A stretch of 5,060 nucleotides of DNA, from positions 1 to 5,060 of the forward strand of contig JAKMDG010000494.1 of assembly GCA_022428035.1 (NCBI GenBank). The letters are read 5' to 3'. This DNA comes from Longimicrobiales bacterium. GTDB lineage: Bacteria > Gemmatimonadota > Gemmatimonadetes > Longimicrobiales > Gaopeijiaceae. Positions 1 through 5,060 of this stretch are shown in pieces. The position numbers and the translations under genes are program-made. Numbering within the stretch: the first letter of the stretch is position 1; each line of letters begins with the position of its first letter. Below the pieces are notes generated by a model that was not told the DNA's origin, ran no database searches, and was given only the letters and a program-made list of their open reading frames with translations.

Positions 1-587
1 ATGCAGTAGGTGCAACGATGGTCGCAGCCACGTTGGACGGGGACCCATGCGCTCGGGCCATCCGCTCGGCGCTGTTCGAGGCCTTGATAGTTCTCGTCCA
101 TATCCAGCTGCAGTACGGCCAGCTGCGGTCCCCGCTTGGGGCTTTCACGAACGACCTCGATCGATGCAGCGCCGCTGACCATCGTCCCCGACACCGACTC
201 ATCATCCCCGTTGCGACTGGCCTCCAGGCGACTCAGGGTCTCGGGCAGGCCACGATATCCGTCAGGCCCCATGACGATATCGACATAGGGAGCCTGTTCG
301 AGCAGCGTGCCGCCCATGCGCTGAGCCATACAGCCCGTCACGCCGATCACCAGATCGGGACGATCACGCTTCAGCCCGTTCAACTGGGACACGCGGCCGA
401 GAACACGCTTTTCCGCGTGCTCCCGAATCGCACATGTGTTCACGAGCACCACGTCCGCGTCCTCCGGGCTACCGACGATGTGGTAGCCGGAACGCTCGAG
501 GATGCCTTCCATCAGCTCACCATCACTGATGTTCATCTGGCAGCCGTACGTCTCGACGTACGCGCGTTTCAAGGGCGTGGTGGTCAT
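1..587 (-). CDS. miaB: tRNA-2-methylthio-N6-dimethylallyladenosine synthase MiaB, N-terminal part (3' end beyond the window)
   Basis: MiaB is a cytoplasmic radical-SAM enzyme that methylthiolates i6A37 to ms2i6A37 in tRNAs reading codons that begin with U. My translation from ATG at 587 gives 195 complete residues before the window edge. The N-terminal methylthiotransferase domain carries the three ligands of the auxiliary 4Fe-4S cluster: Cys16 in YGCQMN, Cys52 in NTCAIRE and Cys86 in TGCMAQ. The CAIRE and GCMAQR forms are typical of MiaB rather than RimO or MtaB. The radical-SAM motif CxxxCxxC follows as Cys188, Cys192, Cys195 (RGCDHRCTYC), and the window stops right after it. This motif lies about 30 residues later than in E. 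coli MiaB because of a longer linker at about 120-170. The ATG overlaps the mtaB stop as ATGA. No Shine-Dalgarno is visible at normal spacing, so coupled translation is likely. The SAM barrel and TRAM domain are missing only because of the window edge. Family assignment is secure. Confidence 0.95.
   Translation of the reverse strand, partial: MTTTPLKRAYVETYGCQMNISDGELMEGILERSGYHIVGSPEDADVVLVNTCAIREHAEKRVLGRVSQLNGLKRDRPDLVIGVTGCMAQRMGGTLLEQAPYVDIVMGPDGYRGLPETLSRLEASRNGDDESVSGTMVSGAASIEVVRESPKRGPQLAVLQLDMDENYQGLEQRRADGPSAWVPVQRGCDHRCTYC
584..587 (-). promoter_or_regulatory. ATGA start/stop overlap, mtaB to miaB
   Basis: The miaB ATG (587-585) overlaps the mtaB TGA (586-584). The bases just upstream (CTTCATTCACC in the mRNA) hold no Shine-Dalgarno, so miaB translation probably depends on ribosomes finishing mtaB. 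Confidence 0.8.
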
Positions 588-1909
588 GGTGAATGAAGTG
601 CAGGATCCTGGGGCGAATCAATATACAGATCGTCCGGATCACCACGCAGGGTTCCGGTCAGCAGAGACGATCGCCCTGCCACCTTGCCGGGGTGCCCACC
701 TCCGACACGCACGCGCAGATAATCCTCGGTCAGTCCCGTGCCGCCATCTCCCTCGACCACGACAGTTGCCTCGGAACCGGATCGCCCTGCGCGATAGCCG
801 TCCCCCCGATCCTGAGCCAGCATTCGGAGTTCGCGAGCCCTGTCCGCGGCGATTCGTTGTGGAACCGGTGAAGGCAGCGTTTGCGCAACCGTATCATTGC
901 GTGGAGAGAACGGGAACACGTGAAGATAGGTAAACGGAAGCTCTTCAATGAGCGCCCTCGTCGTCGCGTGGTCCTCCTCTGTCTCACCGGGAAATCCGGT
1001 GATGACATCTGCCCCAAGGCCCAGCGGCGAGACTCGCTCAGCGATCTCCAGGGTTCGCCTTCGGTACTGCTCCCGGGTGTGCCAGCGACGCATCAGCCGC
1101 AGAACAGGATCGGCACCACTTTGAAGTGGCATGTGCAGATGCGGAGCGAGACGGCCTTCAGAGGTCGCCATCAGTTCAATCAGGAGGTCGTCGATCTCAG
1201 TGGCCTCGACACTTCCGATCCTGAATCGAACACCGGGCACCTTGTCGAGGAGTTCGGCGCAGAGCCGGGAAAGGGTGAGCGTGGGCTCCAAATCGATGCC
1301 GTAGTGTCCAATGTGGATGCCGGTGATCACGAGCTCGGCGTGCCGCTCGGCAAGAAGGAGCGCTTCCGCTACGACCTCGGGCAGAGCCCGCGACCGCGAT
1401 TCCCCGCGGGCGAGCCGCGTCGCACAGAACGAGCACTTTCGATCACAACCGTCCTGGACCTTGAGCCAGCCTCGGGCCGCCCCCCGGCGCGTGCGGAGTA
1501 GTTCCCCCCCGACCGGCTCATGATCGATCCGGTCAAGCGACGTTCTCAGCTCGATCTGCGTCAGCTCCCCACCCCGCTGGCGACCAATCGCGCCGGCCAC
1601 GAGCATCGGATCATGCCCGGCGACGACGTCCACCACGCCATCCATCGCCCGGTAGTCAGCCTCTCGCAGGGCCGCGGAGCACCCAGCGACAACAATCTGG
1701 AGGTCCGGTTGCTCCCGGAAGGCTCGGCGAATGAAACGACGAGCCTCGGCGTCCGCCTGATTGGTGACGGTGCACGTGTTGACCACCAAGACGTCGGCAT
1801 CGGTCGCCCCACCGGCAGTCGTGGAGCCACGGGCCTCCGACTCCTGGCGCATCCGCTCCGTGTCGTACTGGTTCGCCTTACAACCGAACGTGTGATAGTG
1901 GACGCGCAC
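584..1909 (-). CDS. mtaB: tRNA (N6-L-threonylcarbamoyladenosine(37)-C2)-methylthiotransferase MtaB
   Basis: MtaB converts t6A37 to ms2t6A37 in tRNAs reading codons that begin with A, using SAM and two 4Fe-4S clusters in the cytoplasm. The 441-residue protein is full length for the family. The N-terminal domain has cluster ligands Cys10 (FGCKANQY), Cys46 (NTCTVTNQAD) and Cys77 (AGCSAA). GCK.NQY and NTCTVT are MtaB hallmarks that separate it from MiaB and RimO. The radical-SAM motif is Cys155, Cys159, Cys162 (DGCDRKCSFCATRLARG). Further barrel motifs are HLHMPLQSGAD (257-267), DVITGFPGETEED (301-313) and YLHVFPFSPRNDT (328-340). A TRAM-like tRNA-binding segment follows at about 380-436. The start is GTG at 1909: it is the first start codon after the in-frame stop of the upstream gene, and it gives the usual short N-terminus before the first cysteine. 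No clear Shine-Dalgarno is seen. Two small departures are CATRLARG, where many relatives have CIIPYARG, and CSA, where many have CYA. All cysteine ligands are kept, so activity is expected. Confidence 0.95.
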   Translation of the reverse strand: MRVHYHTFGCKANQYDTERMRQESEARGSTTAGGATDADVLVVNTCTVTNQADAEARRFIRRAFREQPDLQIVVAGCSAALREADYRAMDGVVDVVAGHDPMLVAGAIGRQRGGELTQIELRTSLDRIDHEPVGGELLRTRRGAARGWLKVQDGCDRKCSFCATRLARGESRSRALPEVVAEALLLAERHAELVITGIHIGHYGIDLEPTLTLSRLCAELLDKVPGVRFRIGSVEATEIDDLLIELMATSEGRLAPHLHMPLQSGADPVLRLMRRWHTREQYRRRTLEIAERVSPLGLGADVITGFPGETEEDHATTRALIEELPFTYLHVFPFSPRNDTVAQTLPSPVPQRIAADRARELRMLAQDRGDGYRAGRSGSEATVVVEGDGGTGLTEDYLRVRVGGGHPGKVAGRSSLLTGTLRGDPDDLYIDSPQDPALHSP

Positions 1910-1921
1910 GAGGAGTGACGA
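1910..1921 (-). other. 12-base spacer between the outer-membrane gene and mtaB, the only non-coding bases in the window
   Basis: The spacer reads TCGTCACTCCTC on the mRNA strand and holds no ribosome binding site, promoter or hairpin. The outer-membrane gene and mtaB are in the same reading frame, separated by one TGA and four sense codons. The lack of any terminator supports one transcript across envelope and tRNA-modification genes. Confidence 0.6.
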
Positions 1922-3106
1922 TCAGAACCCGGAGGTCAGGAGCGACAGCGTGGCTCTCCAGAAGTTCTCCGTAAGGTTGGCGCTGCTCCGACGACCACGT
2001 TCAATCGACATGTCCATTCGAGCGAGCACGATGCCAGCTGTCTCGTTCAGCACGAGGCCAAAGCCACCCGACAGCGTCCGTTCCGTCACTGATTCGTCTT
2101 CGAACGCGAACGGCAGACCCACGCGCCGGAAGCCGAAGCGCAGCGGCGCGTCCTTTCCGAGCAGCCTGGCCCGAGACAGCTCCAGGCCAACGCCAAAGCC
2201 ACTACCGCTGTTCGCATACGCGTCAGACAACTCGTCCTCGGCGTCCGACCAGTCCGCCAGCACGACGCTGGAATGAAGCAGGACGCTCGGGCCCAAATTG
2301 GCCGTAGCTCCCAGGCGGTACTGGATCGGCAGGGAGAAGCTGCGGTCCGAACCCCGTGTCTCAGCGGAGGCATTCGCACTGAGCGTCGACGGGATCTGGA
2401 TGCTGCCCGCTACCTCAAGGCCGTCGAAGTTTGCGGAACCACCGGCGGTGAGTGACCAGCCACCCCAGGACCACACACCGGACTCTATGTACTGGTCGAC
2501 GTTCCCTTCTTCATCTTCTTCGCCGTAGGTCCGCACGAGCGTGCGGTCCAGGCTTCCAGCGTACCGTCCAATCGTCAAGCCAGCAGCAAAGCGTTCATTG
2601 ATCGCCCGCGCGAACCCCAGATTCACGTTCGAAACCGAACCGTCCTGGGAGAACTCATCGGAAGTCTGGACCGGTTCATTGCCGAGGTCCGCCTGGCCGA
2701 CGCGGGTGACTCCATACGACTGATCGAGGAACGAACCGATCTGGACGGATGCCATGCCACCGAAGAAGGGGTAACCGATGCCAACCAGGGGGAAACGATT
2801 CCCCTGGAAACTCCCTGATCGATCACCCGAAGCCGAGTATTCGACCCAGCTCGGCGATGCCGCCATCACCCCGGTCGAGATGCCAAGACGGGCCAGCCCA
2901 CCGGGGTCCGTCGGCAGGATCGAGGGGCCACCGAGGCCAATGCCCATGCTCCCAAGGGCGCGCGCCCGACCGTCGAGCGCTTCGACCGGCGTACCGAGAC
3001 CCGCCGCATTGAAGAGAGATTGTCCCCAGACGGGCGCGGCGCTGACCAGGAGAATCAGCGCCGACACCGTCGTGCTCTTCGCAGCAGTCGTTGCGCGGCT
3101 GATCAT
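1922..3106 (-). CDS. predicted outer-membrane beta-barrel protein, PorV/FadL-like
   Basis: This 394-residue protein has no function I can name. An N-terminal signal peptide is clear: basic residues Arg4 and Lys10, a hydrophobic core at about 13-24, and a likely signal-peptidase I site after APVWG (Gly28). The mature N-terminus has a segment RARALGSMGIGLGG (47-60) followed by PTDPGGLARLG. This resembles the 'ARALGMGGA...NPAGL' opening of PorV/FadL-type outer-membrane proteins. The rest alternates short amphipathic strands with Gly-, Ser- and Asp-rich loops, and the chain ends in LSLLTSGF. A terminal Phe on an alternating strand is the usual signal for insertion by the BAM machinery. The ATG overlaps the stop of the lipoprotein gene as ATGA. 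It is preceded by GGAG at 5-base spacing, the best ribosome binding site in the window. The tight link suggests it acts with that lipoprotein. A transport role (hydrophobic compound, or secretion-associated as for PorV) is possible but unproven. Confidence 0.8.
   Translation of the reverse strand: MISRATTAAKSTTVSALILLVSAAPVWGQSLFNAAGLGTPVEALDGRARALGSMGIGLGGPSILPTDPGGLARLGISTGVMAASPSWVEYSASGDRSGSFQGNRFPLVGIGYPFFGGMASVQIGSFLDQSYGVTRVGQADLGNEPVQTSDEFSQDGSVSNVNLGFARAINERFAAGLTIGRYAGSLDRTLVRTYGEEDEEGNVDQYIESGVWSWGGWSLTAGGSANFDGLEVAGSIQIPSTLSANASAETRGSDRSFSLPIQYRLGATANLGPSVLLHSSVVLADWSDAEDELSDAYANSGSGFGVGLELSRARLLGKDAPLRFGFRRVGLPFAFEDESVTERTLSGGFGLVLNETAGIVLARMDMSIERGRRSSANLTENFWRATLSLLTSGF
3103..3106 (-). 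promoter_or_regulatory. ATGA start/stop overlap, lipoprotein to outer-membrane gene
   Basis: The ATG of the outer-membrane protein (3106-3104) overlaps the lipoprotein TGA (3105-3103). A GGAG ribosome binding site lies five bases before the ATG, inside the end of the lipoprotein frame. The outer-membrane gene can therefore be initiated directly as well as by coupling. Confidence 0.8.
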
Positions 3107-4467
3107 GGTAGCTCCACGGGCGGGCCAATCGTGAGCACGAGCCGCAAATATGGCTCGGCCGGTGACAGGGGGCCCTCGAATGATGCGAAGGCGATGGAGA
3201 AGGGTTCGATGACCGAGAGGAGCGCGAGCGTTTCCGGTGTCGGATTACCACTGGCATCGGTGCCGCGAAGGCGGTCCCGAGCATAGCCCGTGAAGGGGAT
3301 CTCGATCTCGAGTCCTGGCGCAGAACCGAACGCTTCCGGGGGAACGGTCCGACCGAAGGGAGTCACGATGAGCGAAACACCGAGCGGAGACTTGGGCATG
3401 GCCGCGCGATTCAGCACAGGGCGCACGTCCAGGCGGATCGAATCCGTGGGCTGGAACGCGGCCTCGGTTAGCCGGCTCGTCAGCACCAACGCAGCGTAGG
3501 AGATCTCGCCGGGTGAAAGCGTGTGCGGACAGCTCACGATGGCGCAGAATTCCGGAATCCCGTCGATGACCTCGGGTAGATTCAAGTCGAGGATCGTACG
3601 CCACGACGGTGCACCCCCGATCCGGACGCCATCAGGCGGCGGCTGCGGGAACGGGCTGTAGATGAACGTCGACCCTCGGGTCGTCGCCGTAAGCTCGATG
3701 ATCGTATCAGGATTGCTGCTGGGGCGCGCATCGAGGCGGATCAGGGCTCGGTTGAGCGCGAGGCGCTCGCCCGTGTCGAGAACCGCGATCCGGGCACCTA
3801 CACTGAGGTCCGTGGTGTCCGTCCAGGAGGCGATTTGAGCCGAGTCCAGAATGAACACCGCCGTATCACCGGTGGCCGGATCCCATGTGGCCTCGGCAAA
3901 CGGAGTTACCGCTCCACCACCAGCCTCCGCCCAGGACCGCTGGTCATTGATCGTGTCGATCGCAAAATCCCACGTGGCCGTGGTCTGATCCCACTCTTCG
4001 GTGGTTGCTCCGAGCGCGAGCGTCACCGGCGTGGTGTTCGTGCTCTCCACCGGGTCGAAGAACGCTACGAACCGGCCGCCAAGGATGGTCAGTGTCGAGT
4101 CCGGGCGGGACGCACCCGTGGTGTCCTGAACGGTCGCAATGCGGGGATAGGCCCCGATGCGCATGAGCGTCCGTGCATCCAGGGAACCCGCGAAATCCTC
4201 TGCCAGCACGCCCTGTCCGATGTCTTCCGCCGAGCCGTATCCGCCGAACACTTCCAAGTTCGACGCAAATTCACTCCATGGGATCTCCACAGTCACCGTG
4301 ATCGGCGAGCCCGGAATCGCGTCGTCACTCAGCGCAACTGGCGTCTGCTCTTCACAGCCCGCGGTAAACGCGGCCATGAGGCCAACTGCGGCGACAGTTA
4401 CTCCGGGGCGATATGCACCAAGAACGCTCAAAGACCTGGTCTTCCTTCCAATTGAAGCAGTGCTCAC
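3103..4467 (-). CDS. predicted lipoprotein with DNRLRE-like beta-sandwich features, function unknown
   Basis: A 454-residue exported protein. I chose GTG at 4467, which overlaps the alr stop as GTGA. The same open frame runs upstream to about 5055, but that part is antigenic-looking Arg/Gly-rich sequence lying out of frame over alr, so it is not real. The N-terminus has basic residues (Arg8, Lys9, Arg11, Arg20), a hydrophobic stretch at 22-34, and a lipobox-like TAGC with Cys38 as the lipidation site. Thr at -3 is less usual than Leu. Glu39 and Glu40 follow. The body is rich in beta strands, Thr and Asp. Around 98-230 it follows the order RTLMRIGAYP, a strand GGRFVAFF, EEWDQTTATW (157-166), then a Trp-containing stretch ending GARIAVL. 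This resembles DNRLRE/CBM96-type jelly rolls, whose mark is W-x2-3-T-x-T-W. A second, weaker unit may start at SWRTILDLNLP (288-298). Cys308 and Cys313 could form a disulfide. The fold call is inference. It is probably periplasmic or surface exposed and paired with the outer-membrane protein downstream. Confidence 0.75.
   Translation of the reverse strand: MSTASIGRKTRSLSVLGAYRPGVTVAAVGLMAAFTAGCEEQTPVALSDDAIPGSPITVTVEIPWSEFASNLEVFGGYGSAEDIGQGVLAEDFAGSLDARTLMRIGAYPRIATVQDTTGASRPDSTLTILGGRFVAFFDPVESTNTTPVTLALGATTEEWDQTTATWDFAIDTINDQRSWAEAGGGAVTPFAEATWDPATGDTAVFILDSAQIASWTDTTDLSVGARIAVLDTGERLALNRALIRLDARPSSNPDTIIELTATTRGSTFIYSPFPQPPPDGVRIGGAPSWRTILDLNLPEVIDGIPEFCAIVSCPHTLSPGEISYAALVLTSRLTEAAFQPTDSIRLDVRPVLNRAAMPKSPLGVSLIVTPFGRTVPPEAFGSAPGLEIEIPFTGYARDRLRGTDASGNPTPETLALLSVIEPFSIAFASFEGPLSPAEPYLRLVLTIGPPVELP
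4464..4467 (-). promoter_or_regulatory. GTGA start/stop overlap, alr to lipoprotein gene
   Basis: The alr TGA (4466-4464) shares bases with the lipoprotein GTG start (4467-4465). Only a weak purine-rich stretch (GGACGAAG) precedes it. The overlap fixes the start of the lipoprotein and implies termination-reinitiation coupling. Confidence 0.75.
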
Positions 4468-5060
4468 ACGACTTCGTCCGTCCACACACGCGGCAGCCGA
4501 CCCGTCAGCCCGGTGAGCACTTCGTAGCTGATCGTACCTGCTTCGGCGGCCACGTCGTCCAGGGTTCGCTCGCACGAACCCTCTGATCCTACCAGTGTCG
4601 CGATGTCTCCCTCGCGTGCCGCTTCTACGTCGGTGATGTCTACCACAGTCACATCCATGGAGATCCGCCCGATGATGGGCACGGTCGTACCGAGTAGTAT
4701 CGCACTTCCTCGGTTGGATAGGGCCCTTGGGAGTCCGTCGCCGTACCCGATCGAGAGGGTTGCCCAGCGTTCGTCTCGTCGGGACGTATATGTGGAGCCG
4801 TATCCGAGCGTCGTACCGACGGGTACGGACCGGACCAGAGCCACCCGAGCATGGACCGACACGACCGGCGTCGGCCGGGGCTGTCCAGATCCGACTCCTC
4901 CGCCATACAGGAAGATTCCGGGTCGCACCACCGAACGGGCCACCTCGGGAGCACGGAAGACACCTGCGCTGTTCAGCACATGAACCGCCAGCGCCGGACC
5001 CTCTGACCCTCGCAGTGAGACGACCTGCGCCGCGAGTCCTGAAAAGCGAGCCCACTGCTC
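4464..5060 (-). CDS. alr: alanine racemase, C-terminal half (5' end beyond the window)
   Basis: Alr is a PLP-dependent cytoplasmic enzyme that interconverts L- and D-alanine and so supplies D-Ala for peptidoglycan. The reading frame is open to the right edge. The visible part is 198 residues of a family that usually has about 370, so the start and the PLP-binding lysine lie outside. Counting from the first visible codon, motifs comparable to the Geobacillus enzyme are: HVLNSAG (27-33, phosphate-binding Asn/Ser); Arg46 in VVRPGIFLYG (the Arg contacting the PLP ring nitrogen); Tyr87 in LGYGSTY (the catalytic tyrosine of the C-terminal beta domain); SIGYGDGLPR (103-112); GRISMDV (131-137); and ISYEVLTGLTGRLPRVW near the end (the second active-site tyrosine). 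All key residues of this half are present, so the gene looks intact. The GTG codon at 4979 is internal, since good Alr sequence continues upstream of it. Its TGA overlaps the next gene's GTG by four bases. Confidence 0.95.
   Translation of the reverse strand, partial: EQWARFSGLAAQVVSLRGSEGPALAVHVLNSAGVFRAPEVARSVVRPGIFLYGGGVGSGQPRPTPVVSVHARVALVRSVPVGTTLGYGSTYTSRRDERWATLSIGYGDGLPRALSNRGSAILLGTTVPIIGRISMDVTVVDITDVEAAREGDIATLVGSEGSCERTLDDVAAEAGTISYEVLTGLTGRLPRVWTDEVV

Noticed and set aside
18..596. A plus-strand open frame of 192 codons at the left edge.
   Set aside because: The opposite strand encodes MiaB with all six cluster cysteines, so this is its antisense shadow.
601..610. A perfect 10-base palindrome (CAGGATCCTG) just upstream of the miaB start.
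   Set aside because: It lies inside the mtaB coding sequence, is too short and loopless for a terminator, and is expected by chance in a window this size.
881..1501. A plus-strand open frame of 206 codons.
   Set aside because: It lies entirely antisense to mtaB, has a low-complexity charged composition and no recognisable domain. It is a by-product of GC-rich codon use.
1907..1924. A read-through fusion of the outer-membrane protein with MtaB, since both share a frame across one TGA.
   Set aside because: A terminal Phe on the barrel and an ordinary MtaB N-terminus argue for two separate proteins. No recoding signal is visible.
3835..4455. A plus-strand open frame of 206 codons opposite the lipoprotein gene.
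   Set aside because: It is Arg- and Gly-rich, lacks any motif and is antisense to a gene with a lipobox signal and consistent overlaps at both ends.
4464..4979. A complete short protein starting at GTG 4979.
   Set aside because: In-frame sequence upstream to the window edge continues as alanine racemase (HVLNSAG spans this codon), so this is an internal valine.
4468..5055. A longer version of the lipoprotein gene starting near 5055, which would add about 196 residues.
   Set aside because: The added part is Arg/Gly/Cys-rich, precedes the signal peptide and overlaps alr in another frame. The alr frame there carries conserved motifs, and GTG at 4467 puts the signal peptide at the N-terminus.

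Overview
The window holds five genes, all on the minus strand and packed without real intergenic space. In transcription order (right to left) they are: the C-terminal half of an alanine racemase (alr, cut by the right edge), a predicted lipoprotein, a predicted outer-membrane beta-barrel protein, the tRNA methylthiotransferase mtaB, and the N-terminal third of a second methylthiotransferase, miaB (cut by the left edge). Three of the four junctions are 4-base overlaps (GTGA or ATGA). The fourth is a 12-base gap. This is the layout of one co-transcribed, translationally coupled operon whose promoter and terminator both lie outside the window.

The DNA is GC-rich with even codon use. The proteins indicate a diderm bacterium: a lipobox lipoprotein, and a beta-barrel protein that ends in phenylalanine with a PorV/FadL-like N-terminus. 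The style of these envelope proteins, the MiaB linker and the MtaB cluster motif make me favour Gemmatimonadota or a related phylum. This is an impression from sequence features, not a database match.

Two functional themes are present. The envelope part has Alr, which makes D-alanine for peptidoglycan, and a lipoprotein/outer-membrane pair of unknown role that may work together at the outer membrane. The decoding part has MtaB (ms2t6A37) and MiaB (ms2i6A37). These related radical-SAM enzymes methylthiolate adenosine 37 next to the anticodon in different tRNA sets, and here they sit back to back with overlapping reading frames.

No mobile element, CRISPR array, RNA gene, phage gene or defence system was found. 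Most of the window is conserved housekeeping sequence. The least understood part is the lipoprotein/outer-membrane pair at 1922-4467. Long open frames on the plus strand are antisense shadows of these genes.
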